In this document: in pieces, positions 25,980-35,117 of the stretch | Layout of the letters: each line of letters begins with the position of its first letter | Position numbering within the stretch: position 1 is the stretch's first letter | Source: Paraburkholderia terricola | Lineage (GTDB): Bacteria > Pseudomonadota > Gammaproteobacteria > Burkholderiales > Burkholderiaceae | Direction of reading: 5' to 3' | DNA: 64,000 nucleotides | NCBI RefSeq assembly: GCF_900142195.1 | Contig: NZ_FRAB01000027.1 | Coordinates: 26,916-90,915, forward strand | Notes under the pieces: model-generated | Told to the model about the DNA's origin: nothing | What the model saw: the letters and a program-made list of their open reading frames with translations, nothing else | The model's database searches: none | Translations under genes and position numbers: made by a program

Positions 25980-27386
25980 ATGACGTCCCAACTGCACAAA
26001 AAAGGCGAAGCCTGGTCGGCTCGCTTCTCGGAGCCGATGTCGGAACTCGTCAAACGCTACACGTCGTCGGTTTTCTTCGACAAGCGTCTTGCGCTCGTCG
26101 ACATCGAAGGGTCGCTCGCGCACGCCTCGATGCTGGCCGCGCAGAAGATCATCGCCGCGGACGACCTCGCCGCGATCCAACGCGGCATGGCGCAGATCAA
26201 GGGGGAAATCGAGCGCGGCGAGTTCGAGTGGCAGCTCGATCTGGAAGACGTTCATCTGAACATCGAAGCGCGCCTGACCGCGCTGATCGGCGACGCGGGC
26301 AAGCGCCTGCACACCGGCCGCTCGCGCAACGACCAGGTCGCGACGGACATCCGCCTGTGGCTGCGCGGCGAGATCGACCGCATCGGCGGCCTGCTCACGC
26401 AATTGCGCACCGCCCTGCTCGACATGGCGGAGAAAAACGCGTCCACCATCATGCCGGGCTTCACGCATCTGCAGGTCGCGCAGCCGGTCACGTTCGGCCA
26501 TCATCTGCTCGCCTATGTCGAAATGTTTTCGCGCGACGCCGAGCGCATGCTCGATTGCCGCAAGCGCGTGAACCGTCTGCCGCTGGGCGCGGCGGCGCTC
26601 GCGGGCACCAGCTATCCGATCGACCGTCACGCGGTGGCGAAAACGCTGGGCTTCGACGGCATCTGCGCGAATTCGCTCGACGCTGTCTCCGATCGCGACT
26701 TCGCGATCGAATTCACGGCCGCGTCGGCGCTGATCATGACGCACGTGTCGCGCTTCTCGGAAGAGCTGGTGCTGTGGATGAGCCCGCGCGTCGGCTTCAT
26801 CGATCTGGCCGACCGCTTCTGCACCGGTTCGTCGATCATGCCGCAAAAGAAGAACCCGGACGTGCCGGAACTCGCGCGCGGCAAGACAGGCCGCGTGAAC
26901 GGTCATCTGATCGCGCTGCTCACGCTGATGAAAGGCCAGCCGCTCGCGTACAACAAAGACAATCAGGAAGACAAGGAGCCGCTGTTCGACACGGTCGATA
27001 CGGTAGCCGACACGCTGCGCATCTTCGCTGAAATGGTCGCCGGCATCTCGGTCAAGCCGCAAGCGATGCGCGACGCCGCGCTGCAAGGCTTCTCGACGGC
27101 AACCGATCTGGCCGACTACCTCGTCAAGCGCGGCCTGCCGTTCCGCGACGCACATGAAGCGGTCGCGCTGGCCGTGCGCGTGTGCGCGGATCGCGGCTGC
27201 GATCTGGCGGATCTGACGCTCGACGAAATGCGCGCGGAACTGCCGAACGTTGCGCAACTGATCGGCGAGGACGTGTTCTCGTATCTGACGCTGGAAGGTT
27301 CGGTGGCGAGCCGCAATCATCCGGGCGGCACCGCGCCGGAACAGGTGCTGGCCGCCGTGAAGGCTGCGCGGGAAGCGTTGAAGTAA
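25980..27386 (+). CDS. argH: argininosuccinate lyase
   Basis: A 468-residue enzyme of the fumarase/aspartase superfamily that cleaves argininosuccinate to arginine and fumarate, the last step of arginine synthesis. The signature GSSIMPQKKNPD begins at residue 283 and carries the catalytic Ser. HTGRSRNDQVATD and the conserved TSYPIDR phrase are also present. Length is typical. It is a single-gene unit ended by the hairpin at 27422-27451. Confidence 0.97.
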   Translation: MTSQLHKKGEAWSARFSEPMSELVKRYTSSVFFDKRLALVDIEGSLAHASMLAAQKIIAADDLAAIQRGMAQIKGEIERGEFEWQLDLEDVHLNIEARLTALIGDAGKRLHTGRSRNDQVATDIRLWLRGEIDRIGGLLTQLRTALLDMAEKNASTIMPGFTHLQVAQPVTFGHHLLAYVEMFSRDAERMLDCRKRVNRLPLGAAALAGTSYPIDRHAVAKTLGFDGICANSLDAVSDRDFAIEFTAASALIMTHVSRFSEELVLWMSPRVGFIDLADRFCTGSSIMPQKKNPDVPELARGKTGRVNGHLIALLTLMKGQPLAYNKDNQEDKEPLFDTVDTVADTLRIFAEMVAGISVKPQAMRDAALQGFSTATDLADYLVKRGLPFRDAHEAVALAVRVCADRGCDLADLTLDEMRAELPNVAQLIGEDVFSYLTLEGSVASRNHPGGTAPEQVLAAVKAAREALK

Positions 27387-27421
27387 CGCAAGTCTCGAAA
27401 GACAAGCACCAAAGCGCAAGG

Positions 27422-27453
27422 AAAGGCGAACTCATCGACGGGTTCGCCTTTTT
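27422..27453 (+). terminator. argH terminator
   Basis: AAAGGCGAAC (27422-27431) pairs with GTTCGCCTTT (27442-27451), followed by further T residues. Standard intrinsic terminator 36 bases after the argH stop. Confidence 0.88.
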
Positions 27454-27509
27454 CGTTTGTGCGCCGCGACGCCGGACCGATTGCGCAAGGCGCCGCACAA
27501 AAGAAAGCC

Positions 27510-27534
27510 CGCGCGAAGCGGGCTAAATGAAAGA
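27510..27534 (-). terminator. terminator-like hairpin for the NIPSNAP gene
   Basis: AGCCCGC (27516-27522), loop GCGAA, GCGGGCT (27528-27534). On the minus strand it is followed by TTTCTTTTG. It lies about 100 bases after the NIPSNAP stop codon. Confidence 0.6.
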
Positions 27535-27631
27535 CTTCCACCGATGCCTCCCGAAAGAGGCCATCGCAGTGTAGGCGCGTTTGCGCCATACACAAATCCG
27601 GCCAAATTTCGGCGCGTTACAGCACGCGCAT

Positions 27632-27937
27632 TCAGCTAAAAACCGGCCGGAAAAAACTGCGTTCGTAACTGACGATACAGCGCGTTTGTTCCGCATACGC
27701 AAATGCGGCCTGGCACTCGGGATCGTCCATCGACTCGATGCGGTAAGCCTCATACGCCGCGAGCGATTCGAACGTGAACATCGCGAGCGCGACATTGTTC
27801 GTGCCTTCGGACGGCAGGAAGTAGCCGTGATGCCGTCCGCCGAATTTCTCGACCAGCGGAATCCACAGCTTGCCGTAGTGCTCGAACTCTTTCAGCTTGT
27901 ACGGATCGACGATGTAGCGCAAATAGCAAGTGACCAT
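27632..27937 (-). CDS. NIPSNAP-family protein
   Basis: A 101-residue dimeric alpha-beta-barrel type protein. I start at the ATG at 27937 (MVTCYLRYIVDPYKLKEFE); the upstream ATG at 27982 adds 15 residues with no family look. Typical NIPSNAP features are the opening strand YLRYIVDPYKLKEFEHYGKLW, the central GRHHGYFLPSEG and the LAMFTFESLAAYEAYR strand-helix. Bacterial members have no agreed function. It is a lone gene divergent from the TonB-like lipoprotein. Confidence 0.9.
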   Translation of the reverse strand: MVTCYLRYIVDPYKLKEFEHYGKLWIPLVEKFGGRHHGYFLPSEGTNNVALAMFTFESLAAYEAYRIESMDDPECQAAFAYAEQTRCIVSYERSFFRPVFS

Positions 27938-28175
27938 GATGTCGGTTCGTTCGGTAATGGACAGAACCGGATGGTATGTCAATTCGTGCGCGAGTTGAAT
28001 CGTTCAGCCGCTTTCGCGGCATGCGACAGAACGATATGCCAGGACTTCGCGCAGCAATCCGCGAGCCCGCACCATGCCATGAACCTGCGCCGGCATACAG
28101 GGCGAACGCCAATTGAATCCTCGCGCGTTTTGGCTACCATCAACTTTAGAACAATCACTTGTCGTTGCCACGGCC

Positions 28176-28742
28176 ATGCATACCCGCTCACGTTATCCTC
28201 GGCGCGTCACCGGATGCGTCGCTTCACACGTTTGCGCGGTGGCTGCGCCGCGCGTCTCTTCACTGCATGTGCGCGGTTCCGCCGGGGCTCATGCGCTAAC
28301 GGCGGCTTTGGCCATCGTCGTGGCCGGCTGCACGTTCACGCCGCCGCAACGTCCCGTCGTCACCACGCCGGCCGCGGCGGTCAACAGTTTGACCCTCGAC
28401 CAGTATCGCGAAGCCGTCGCGAAACGCATCGTCGAACGCAATCCTTCCTATGTGCTGCGCGGCACGCCGCAAGCGATGCTGCGCTCGCTGGTGGTCGTGT
28501 CGTTCACGGTCGACCGCAACGGGCATGTGGTGCAATCGTCGGTCTATCGCAGCAACGGCGACGACGAAGCGGAGAGCACCGCGCTCGCCACCTTGCGGCG
28601 CGCGGCGCCATTCCCGGAGCCGCCCGGCAAATTGCTGAACGGCCGCGGGCAACTCGAACTGTTCGAAGACTGGCTTTTCAACGACAACGGCAAGTTCCAG
28701 TTGCGCCAGCTCGCATCGCCGCAAGCGCTCACCATTGATTGA
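28176..28742 (+). CDS. lipoprotein with TonB-like C-terminal domain
   Basis: A 188-residue protein from the ATG at 28176; an ATG at 28113 is possible but adds no signal. A hydrophobic stretch ends in the lipobox VAGC, although the N-terminal part ahead of it is unusually long (about 45 residues). The C-terminal half has the TonB-fold pattern (LVVVSFTVDRNGHVVQSSVYRSNGD, then ALATLRRAAPFPEPP). Such proteins link to envelope energy transduction, but the protein lacks a typical TonB membrane anchor and Pro-rich spacer. No ExbB/ExbD nearby. Confidence 0.75.
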   Translation: MHTRSRYPRRVTGCVASHVCAVAAPRVSSLHVRGSAGAHALTAALAIVVAGCTFTPPQRPVVTTPAAAVNSLTLDQYREAVAKRIVERNPSYVLRGTPQAMLRSLVVVSFTVDRNGHVVQSSVYRSNGDDEAESTALATLRRAAPFPEPPGKLLNGRGQLELFEDWLFNDNGKFQLRQLASPQALTID

Positions 28743-29264
28743 ACACGCTGTCGGCATGGCAACGCGCGCACGGCAAGTCGCGCGCTGCCTTGCTGCGTGG
28801 CAGTCACGCTCGCTATAATTTTTCGATTCCCCGCGCCGGAGTCTTCCCGGCATTGGCTCACGCCGCCCGCTCATCCGCCGGCGCGGCGCAAGCCCGATTG
28901 CGGCGTTGCCGCGCCATCCGCGCGCCGCCTGCTTGATGACGCTTCCCGATGTACGCACGATGCACGACGCATGCGAAGCCTGATCGCGGCGATCCGTGCC
29001 GTGCATCGACCGGCCGCCTCACAGCCTGCACGCGTCGCGCACCTCGCCGGGTTATTTCCCTGGTATGGCCGCTTTCGTGGGCGAGTTTTGCCGGCTGCCG
29101 TTGTAAGCTGTTGCCGCATTGCCAGCGCCACGCGTGGCCGCACGTCGCCTTGAACAAACCGGCGCGCGACGCGCAAGCGCACGACCCGAAAAACCGCCGA
29201 GCGACCGCGCCAGCGTGCGACGAAGCGCGGCGCCCGACGGCATCACGACCCATGGAGACCCTGC
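28743..29264. other. long leader region upstream of the MHS transporter
   Basis: No gene is supported in these 520 bases. A good promoter lies at 28790-28819, so most of the interval would be transcribed as a 5' untranslated region of over 400 bases. I could not match it to a riboswitch class. Confidence 0.5.
28790..28819 (+). promoter_or_regulatory. sigma-70 promoter, likely for the MHS transporter
   Basis: TTGCTG (28790-28795), 18-base spacer, TATAAT (28814-28819) with a perfect -10. The next gene starts at 29265. Confidence 0.6.
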
Positions 29265-30572
29265 ATGTCCACTTCGCCGATTTCCGCGGCCCAGCCCGAT
29301 GCAGCCGGGCAGAACAATAGCGCGCGAATCATCTTCGCGAGCTTCATCGGCACCGCGATCGAGTTCTACGATTTCTACGTCTACGCGACCGCCGCGGCGC
29401 TCGTCATCGGGCCGGTGTTTTTCCCGCACGGCTCGGCCACCGCGCAGGCACTGTCGGCCTTCGTCACGTTCGGCATCGCGTTCGTCGCGCGGCCGATCGG
29501 CTCGTTTCTGTTCGGCCACTTCGGCGACCGGATCGGCCGCAAGTCGACGCTGGTCGCCTCGCTGCTGGTGATGGGCGTGTCGACCACGCTGATCGGCTTC
29601 GTGCCCGGCTATGACTCGATCGGCAGCCTGGCGCCGATCCTGCTGTGCATCTTGCGCTTCGGCCAGGGCATCGGCCTCGGCGGCGAATGGGGCGGCGCGG
29701 CGTTGCTCGCCACCGAGAACGCGCCGGCCGGCAAGCGCGGCTGGTTCGGCATGTTTCCGCAACTGGGACCGTCGGTCGGCTTTCTCGCTTCCAACGGTCT
29801 GTTCTTCGCGCTGGCTTTGTCGCTCACCGACGAGCAGTTCCGCAGTTGGGGCTGGCGCGTGCCGTTCATCGTCAGCGCGGTGCTGGTCTTGCTCGGGCTG
29901 TACGTGCGTTTGAAAATCGCCGAGACGCCGGCCTTCCAGGCGGCGATCGAGCGCAAGGAGCGCGTGAAGGTGCCGATCGCCACGCTGCTCTCGCAGCACT
30001 GGCTGCCGACGCTGCTCGGCGCGCTCGCGATGGTGGTCTGCTACACGCTGTTCTACAACGCCACGACGTTTTCGCTGTCCTACGGCGTCTCCGTGCTGCA
30101 TATTCCGCGGCAGACGTTCCTCGGGCTGCTGTGCATCGCCGTGGTGTTCATGGCGCTCGCCACGCCGCTGTCGGCCTGGGCGAGCGACCGCTATGGCCGC
30201 AAGCCGGTGCTGATGGTCGGCATCGTCGCGGCGATCCTGTCGGGCTTCACGATGGCGCCGCTGCTCGGCAGCGGACAGACGCAGCTCGTGCTGCTGTTCC
30301 TCGTGATCGAACTGTTCCTGATGGGCGTGACCTTCGCGCCGATGGGCGCGCTGCTGCCCGAGCTTTTCCCCACCAACGTGCGTTATACCGGCGCGGGCGT
30401 GTCGTACAACCTCGGCGGGATTCTCGGCGCATCGGTCGCGCCGTATATCGCGCAGATGCTGGCCGCGCGCGGCGGGCTGCCGTGGGTCGGCGCGTATGTG
30501 TCGATCGCGGCGGCGGTCAGCATGATCGGCGTGCTGTGCATGCGCGAGACGCGCGACACGCGGTTGATGTAA
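29265..30572 (+). CDS. MFS transporter, metabolite:H+ symporter (MHS/ProP-ShiA) type
   Basis: A 435-residue, twelve-helix inner-membrane protein. The first helix phrase (IEFYDFYVYATAAALVIGPVFFP), FGHFGDRIGRKSTL after helix 2 and RFGQGIGLGGEWGGAALLATENAP in helix 4 are diagnostic of the MHS group, which carries shikimate, proline/betaine, citrate, ketoglutarate and similar substrates with protons. Substrate unknown. No catabolic gene is adjacent. Confidence 0.93.
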   Translation: MSTSPISAAQPDAAGQNNSARIIFASFIGTAIEFYDFYVYATAAALVIGPVFFPHGSATAQALSAFVTFGIAFVARPIGSFLFGHFGDRIGRKSTLVASLLVMGVSTTLIGFVPGYDSIGSLAPILLCILRFGQGIGLGGEWGGAALLATENAPAGKRGWFGMFPQLGPSVGFLASNGLFFALALSLTDEQFRSWGWRVPFIVSAVLVLLGLYVRLKIAETPAFQAAIERKERVKVPIATLLSQHWLPTLLGALAMVVCYTLFYNATTFSLSYGVSVLHIPRQTFLGLLCIAVVFMALATPLSAWASDRYGRKPVLMVGIVAAILSGFTMAPLLGSGQTQLVLLFLVIELFLMGVTFAPMGALLPELFPTNVRYTGAGVSYNLGGILGASVAPYIAQMLAARGGLPWVGAYVSIAAAVSMIGVLCMRETRDTRLM

Positions 30573-30663
30573 CGACGAGCGCCAACGTGCTTCGCCGTCT
30601 TGCGCGTCTTCTTGACTTGCCTATACTCGTTTCCAAAGACCCTAAGGCAAGCAGGGAGGCTGG

Positions 30664-30843
30664 ATGAATATTCATCTCCACAACGCGGATATCGTGATAA
30701 TCATCGCGCTGGCGCTGCTATGCGCATTATTGCTGGCGTTGCGCTTTCGCCCGGCGACCTGGAAGGGCATCGTCGTCGAGGCGCTGGCGGCGAACGCGGC
30801 GGCCGTCACGGCCGTGCTCGCATTCGAAATGCTGCTGGCTTGA
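30664..30843 (+). CDS. 59-residue membrane protein, two helices
   Basis: The ATG at 30664 follows AGGGAGG (30652-30658). The sequence is two hydrophobic segments (IVIIIALALLCALLLAL and AAAVTAVLAFEMLLA) joined by a short charged loop. It is too small for a domain call. The strong ribosome site and clean membrane pattern support expression. It follows the MHS gene by 91 bases and may be co-transcribed. Confidence 0.55.
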   Translation: MNIHLHNADIVIIIALALLCALLLALRFRPATWKGIVVEALAANAAAVTAVLAFEMLLA

Positions 30844-30931
30844 CACGCTTCGGTGCTGCGGCGCCGCACGGGCTTCGCGCCGCATCTGAACCTCGGTTCA
30901 GATGCGCGCCAGCCATCTTTACGCCATACCC

Positions 30932-31069
30932 TTACCGATAGTAGTAACCGCCGTGATGGTAATAACCGCCACCGCCGTAGTAGTAGCCAGGCGCGGGGGC
31001 GACGATGCAGCCGCCGAGTGCCGTGGCGAGCAGCGTGCCGGCGATCAGGGTAAGGATGAGGCGTTTCAT
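30932..31069 (-). CDS. 45-residue lipoprotein with Gly/Tyr/His tail
   Basis: The ATG at 31069 is preceded by GGAGAA. The signal ends in the lipobox LGGC. The mature peptide is only about 24 residues, beginning CIVAPAPG and then Tyr/Gly/His-rich (YYYGGGGYYHHGGYYYR). The tail could bind metal or act as a small envelope peptide. Such tiny lipoproteins are common near envelope genes in this group. Confidence 0.65.
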   Translation of the reverse strand: MKRLILTLIAGTLLATALGGCIVAPAPGYYYGGGGYYHHGGYYYR

Positions 31070-31619
31070 GTTGTTCTCCGTCGAGTCAGATTTCATTCGA
31101 GCTGAAATCCCGAATGACCCGATTGGACACGACGACGCCCCACGCGGGCGTTGCGATTTGTAAGCGAACATCACGAAGGTGTTACACGCTCCGAACACGT
31201 GACAGCGGCGGGGGAAGATGGCCGCCGCGCGCTCACCTCGTAGGGGAACACAGCCTATACTGATTTAAGGACGTTCCAGCGGCACGAACCCCGCCGGTGG
31301 CCGTTTCGCCGCCAGGAGTCAAGTCGGCAAGCGGCGGGTCAGCGCGTTCGCGCACCATGCGCGTGCGGACGACCCGGCAAAAGAAGTCCGCGCGGCTCAT
31401 ACCGCGCTCAACGAATAGCGACAGATTTAACAGGCGTGTAATGCACGGCGCCTGATCTGAACCGCCCGGCGCGATCGGCTGACTGACGGCCTATCAATGC
31501 CTTTGCGCCCGTAGTTCCCCGACGCGGGCGCTTTCTGGAGGCGTTACGCGGCAATGCCCATTCGGGCTGACTGCGCGTCGCGCCTCTATTTTTTGGCAAA
31601 CGATTGCCGGACCCGGCGT
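31070..31619. other. gene-free region before waaC
   Basis: I see no supported gene. Several overlapping frames exist but lack ribosome sites and family sequence. No clear terminator or repeat was identified. Confidence 0.45.
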
Positions 31620-32624
31620 TCAGGCGGTGGTCGAGCCGTGCTGTAAATCGGCGACACGCGGCTCGCCATGCACGTAGTCGATCGCCTCGAGCGCGGCGCT
31701 GATCGGCGGCACCGAATGGCCGTCGCCGATCGAGATCGAACGGAACGGCGACTCGATCCCGCAGTGCGCGGGCGACGTCGACACGAAAATCATCACCGTG
31801 CGCTTCTGCAGCGCGTGCGCAAGATGGACGAAGCCGGTGTCGGTGCCGACCACCAGCGCGCACGCGTCGATCATCTGGGCGATGCCGGTCACGCTCATTT
31901 TCGGCAAGACGGCCGAGCCGGGCACCTGCGAGGCGATTTGCTCCGCCTCGGCGCGCTCGCCTTCCGAACCCCACGGCAGCACCACGTGGAAGCCGCGCTG
32001 CGTCAATTCACGCCCGACCGCCGCCCAATGGGTCGACGGCCACTTCTTGTCGTCCTTGGAGGTGGCGTGAAAGAGCGCCGCGACCGGCGCGCTAATGGAC
32101 TCGAACGGCGGCCGGGCCGGCTCGGGCAAGCGCAGGTTGTAAATGGGCGGGCCTTCGACCTCGTAGCCGAGCGCTTCACCCGTGCTGATGCGCATGCCGT
32201 GCCACGCATTGCATTTCGGACGCGGACCGAAGCGCCCCGTGTAAGCGAACGCCGCGCCGCGCTCGCCGAGGTCTTGCGACTGATAGCCGATCCGCCGCGA
32301 CGAACGCGCCAGAAAGGCGATGATCGCGCTCTTGTATACGCCGTGAATGTCGATGATGAAATCGTAACGATAGGCGCGCAGTTCCGCGATCGACGCCGCG
32401 ATCGCCCGGAAATCGCCCCACCGGCGCGCTTTCTTGAAGCGGCGCAACGGCGCGCAAAGCACGCGGTCGACACTCTGGCTCCATTGCACCACTTCGGCGA
32501 ATGCTTCGTCGGCTGCCCAGTCAACCTGAACGCCGGGATATGCGCGTTTGATGTCGGCCACGACCGGCAACGCCTGCACGATATCGCCGAGTGAGGTGAC
32601 CTTGACGATAAGGACTCGCTTCAT
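31620..32624 (-). CDS. waaC: lipopolysaccharide heptosyltransferase I
   Basis: A 334-residue GT-B family 9 enzyme that adds the first heptose to Kdo in the LPS inner core at the cytoplasmic face of the inner membrane. The N-terminus MKRVLIVKVTSLGDIVQALP with VDWAADEAF is characteristic. The donor-site stretch GTDTGFVHLAHAL, the DDKKWP region and FVSTSPAHCG match WaaC rather than WaaF. Length is typical. Divergent from the ClC gene. Confidence 0.94.
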   Translation of the reverse strand: MKRVLIVKVTSLGDIVQALPVVADIKRAYPGVQVDWAADEAFAEVVQWSQSVDRVLCAPLRRFKKARRWGDFRAIAASIAELRAYRYDFIIDIHGVYKSAIIAFLARSSRRIGYQSQDLGERGAAFAYTGRFGPRPKCNAWHGMRISTGEALGYEVEGPPIYNLRLPEPARPPFESISAPVAALFHATSKDDKKWPSTHWAAVGRELTQRGFHVVLPWGSEGERAEAEQIASQVPGSAVLPKMSVTGIAQMIDACALVVGTDTGFVHLAHALQKRTVMIFVSTSPAHCGIESPFRSISIGDGHSVPPISAALEAIDYVHGEPRVADLQHGSTTA

Positions 32625-32806
32625 TAATGACCTGTTGGTTGTTCGAACGTCGAGGCATTTTAGCCGACGATTGAAATGTTCCTTACCGAACGCCGCAGCG
32701 CGCCGGGCCTGGCATCACTACGGCGTATTACACGCGATGCCTTACAACCAGCCCTTTTACTCCATTTCTAAACGCTTTCACACCGTTTCGCCGATTCAGC
32801 GAGCGA

Positions 32807-32812
32807 TATAAT
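32807..32812 (+). promoter_or_regulatory. -10 element for the ClC gene
   Basis: TATAAT 26 bases before the ATG at 32839. No convincing -35 at proper distance. Its position supports the 32839 start rather than the TTG at 32821. Confidence 0.45.
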
Positions 32813-32838
32813 TTTCCCTTTTGCGCCAGCACACCGCC

Positions 32839-34257
32839 ATGTCCAGGGCATTGCCTCCGCTTTCTTCCGCCATCGTCCGTCGCGCAAGACGTTTGTGGCG
32901 GCAATACGGCGTGTTCTGGCTCGGCGCGATCGCGGTCGGCCTCATCGCGGTGCTGTACGCGAGGCTGATCGATTGGGGCTACGGCGAATTTCGCGCGATG
33001 CAGCAACGGCACGTGTGGGCGCCGTTGCTCGTCACGCCGGCGGTCGCGGCGCTCGCCGTCTGGCTCACGCGCAAGTTCTTTCGCGGCGCCGAAGGCAGCG
33101 GCATTCCGCAAGTGATCGCCACGCTGCATGCGAAACCCGGCGAATACGGCGCGCGGCTGCTGTCGTTCAGGATTCTGTTCGGCAAGATCGCCGTGTCGTT
33201 TCTGGCGATTCTGGGCGGCTTCACGATCGGTCGCGAAGGGCCCACCGTGCAGGTGGGCGCGGCGCTGATGTTCAATCTGCGGCGGCTCTATCCGCGCTCG
33301 AACGCGCTGATCGAGCGGCAACTGGTGCTGGCCGGCGCGGCGGCGGGCTTGTCGGCGGCGTTCAATACGCCGTTGGCGGGCATCGTGTTCGCCATCGAGG
33401 AATTGACGCGCAGCTTCGAGGCGCGCGCGAGCGGCGTGTTGATCACCGCGATCATCATCGCCGGCGTGATCGCGCTCGGGCTGAACGGCAACTACACGTA
33501 TTTCGGCACCATCCAGATCGGCGCGCACTTCCCCGATCTGCTCGCGCTCGCGGTGCTGCTCACGGCGATCGTCACCGGCATCGCGGGCGGCGTGTTCGGC
33601 TGGCTGCTGCTGAACACCGCGCGCTGGATTCCGGGGCCGCTGCGTCAATTGCATGGCGAGCGGCCGGTCGTGTTCGCGGCGCTGTGCGGTTTCGTGATCG
33701 CGGTGGTCGGCCTGATTTCAGGCGGCACGACCTTCGGCAGCGGCTATGCGGAAGCGCGCGGCTTGCTCGACGGACACGCGCAGTTGTCCGTGTTCTATCC
33801 GTTTCTGAAGATGATCTCGATGGTCGGCTCGTATCTGCCCGGCATTCCGGGCGGCATCTTCGCGCCTTCGCTATCGATCGGCGCGGGCTTCGGCAATCTG
33901 CTGCACATGGTGTTCGGCTCGATGCAATTGCCGATGCTGATCGCGCTCGCGATGGTCGGCTATCTGGCCGCGGTCACGCAGTCGCCGATCACGTCGTTCG
34001 TGATTGTCATGGAGATGATCGACGGTCACGCGCTCGTGATCTCGCTGATGGCCACTGCGCTGATTGCGAGCCGCGTAGCGCGCTTTTTCGCGCCGCCGCT
34101 GTATGAGTCGCTGGCGGAGCGTTATAGGGCGCCGCTGCCGCAGCCGGCGCCCGCCCCTGTGCCGGAGGTGCCCGAGGTCGAGGTGCCCGGACCCGTCGCC
34201 GAGGAAATCGCCGGCGACGCGTCCGCTAACGACGACGCCGGCGCCCCGCGTCAATAG
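32839..34257 (+). CDS. ClC-family chloride/proton antiporter
   Basis: A 472-residue inner-membrane protein from the ATG at 32839. Selectivity motifs are GSGIPQ (86-91), GREGPTVQVGA (131-141) and GIPGGIFAPSLSIGAG. The gating glutamate is Glu133 and FAIEEL retains the inner acidic pair, which favours a chloride/proton exchanger over a channel. The C-terminal 40 residues are a Pro/Glu-rich tail without CBS domains. It overlaps the convergent small lipoprotein by seven bases. Confidence 0.94.
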   Translation: MSRALPPLSSAIVRRARRLWRQYGVFWLGAIAVGLIAVLYARLIDWGYGEFRAMQQRHVWAPLLVTPAVAALAVWLTRKFFRGAEGSGIPQVIATLHAKPGEYGARLLSFRILFGKIAVSFLAILGGFTIGREGPTVQVGAALMFNLRRLYPRSNALIERQLVLAGAAAGLSAAFNTPLAGIVFAIEELTRSFEARASGVLITAIIIAGVIALGLNGNYTYFGTIQIGAHFPDLLALAVLLTAIVTGIAGGVFGWLLLNTARWIPGPLRQLHGERPVVFAALCGFVIAVVGLISGGTTFGSGYAEARGLLDGHAQLSVFYPFLKMISMVGSYLPGIPGGIFAPSLSIGAGFGNLLHMVFGSMQLPMLIALAMVGYLAAVTQSPITSFVIVMEMIDGHALVISLMATALIASRVARFFAPPLYESLAERYRAPLPQPAPAPVPEVPEVEVPGPVAEEIAGDASANDDAGAPRQ

Positions 34258-34361
34258 ACGACTACCGCAGGCGCGCGCAGATAAACCGGCCGCGCCGGCA
34301 CCACCACGCAACCGGCGAGCACGACAGCCAGTGCGGCGAGCAGAAGCAGATTCTTCTTCAT
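34251..34361 (-). CDS. 36-residue lipoprotein
   Basis: The ATG at 34361 starts MKKNLLLLAALAVVLAGC, a textbook lipoprotein signal with Cys18, followed by an 18-residue Val/Pro/Arg-rich tail (VVVPARPVYLRAPAVVVY). The stop codon lies inside the end of the ClC gene (7-base overlap). It follows the YXWXPGHW gene on the same strand and may be co-transcribed. It is similar in plan to the lipoprotein at 30932-31069. Confidence 0.6.
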   Translation of the reverse strand: MKKNLLLLAALAVVLAGCVVVPARPVYLRAPAVVVY

Positions 34362-34444
34362 CCATGATTCCTCGGTGACCAGGCAGGCGGGCGCGGCGCG
34401 GGCCGCATGCCGAACACGCCGCGCCCGCCGTTCATGCGTTCATG

Positions 34445-34756
34445 TCAGGCCCAGTGGCCCTGTACCCAGCGATAGTGCGGTCCGTGCGCGATCCAGTGGC
34501 CCGGCACCCAGTGATAGCCGACGCGCTCGGCCTGCCAATGACCCGCGACCCACACATAGCGGCCGTGCTCCCAGCGCCAATGCCCGTGATCCCACACGTA
34601 GCCGACGCGCGGCGCGGGCACCGCTTCATAACGCACCGGCGGCGGCGCCGACGGCGCGATCACGACGACTTCAGCGGCCGACGCCGATGCCACGGCGGAT
34701 GCGCCGGCAGCGATCAGCACGGCATTGGCGAGCAGCAAGCGAAAGGTTTTGTTCAT
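34445..34756 (-). CDS. YXWXPGHW-repeat exported protein
   Basis: A 103-residue protein with a signal peptide (cleavage near ASASAAE, residue 27). The mature part consists of four Trp-rich repeats: WDHGHW, WVAGHW, WVPGHW and WVQGHW, each on a strand of about 15 residues. This matches the YXWXPGHW (BcpO-related) family of small envelope proteins with unknown function. Upstream the minus-strand ribosome site is AGGGAAA. Confidence 0.85.
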   Translation of the reverse strand: MNKTFRLLLANAVLIAAGASAVASASAAEVVVIAPSAPPPVRYEAVPAPRVGYVWDHGHWRWEHGRYVWVAGHWQAERVGYHWVPGHWIAHGPHYRWVQGHWA

Positions 34757-35117
34757 GTTTTCCCTCTGTGGAAAGACGCCGCACGCGGCGTTACCCGTTT
34801 AATGCGCGAGGGGACGAACACGCTGACCGCGGACGTGTTACGGCGCGGCCTGAAGTGCTACGGATTATTTCGACGCGCCGAGCGCGCGTGACGAGGCCCA
34901 TGCACGCGCGCATGAACATGAACCACGGAGGGAAGAGGAACGGCGAGGCGGGGAAACGCGAAAACGGCAAGCGCGGCGATAACCACGCGGCGAAGGCGGC
35001 GGACCCGGCGCAGCCGCAGCGCAGGCCCGCGCTTCGTCACGTCAAGTCACCACGACTCAACGAAGCGAAGCACGCGCCACCTTGAATAAGACCCCTCGCG
35101 AAACGAATCGCGACGGA
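34757..35117. other. gene-free stretch between small exported protein and minE
   Basis: No supported gene. A minus-strand 60-codon frame at 34858-35040 has one hydrophobic segment but is otherwise Arg-rich and lacks a ribosome site. Confidence 0.4.

Noticed and set aside
31408..31974. 188-codon minus-strand frame before waaC
   Set aside because: Its 3' half lies beyond the waaC stop but the rest is an out-of-frame shadow of waaC; composition is Arg-rich and no motif is present.
34858..35040. 60-codon minus-strand frame with one hydrophobic segment
   Set aside because: No ribosome site, very Arg-rich flanks, and overlapping plus-strand frames of equal quality; not enough to call a gene.
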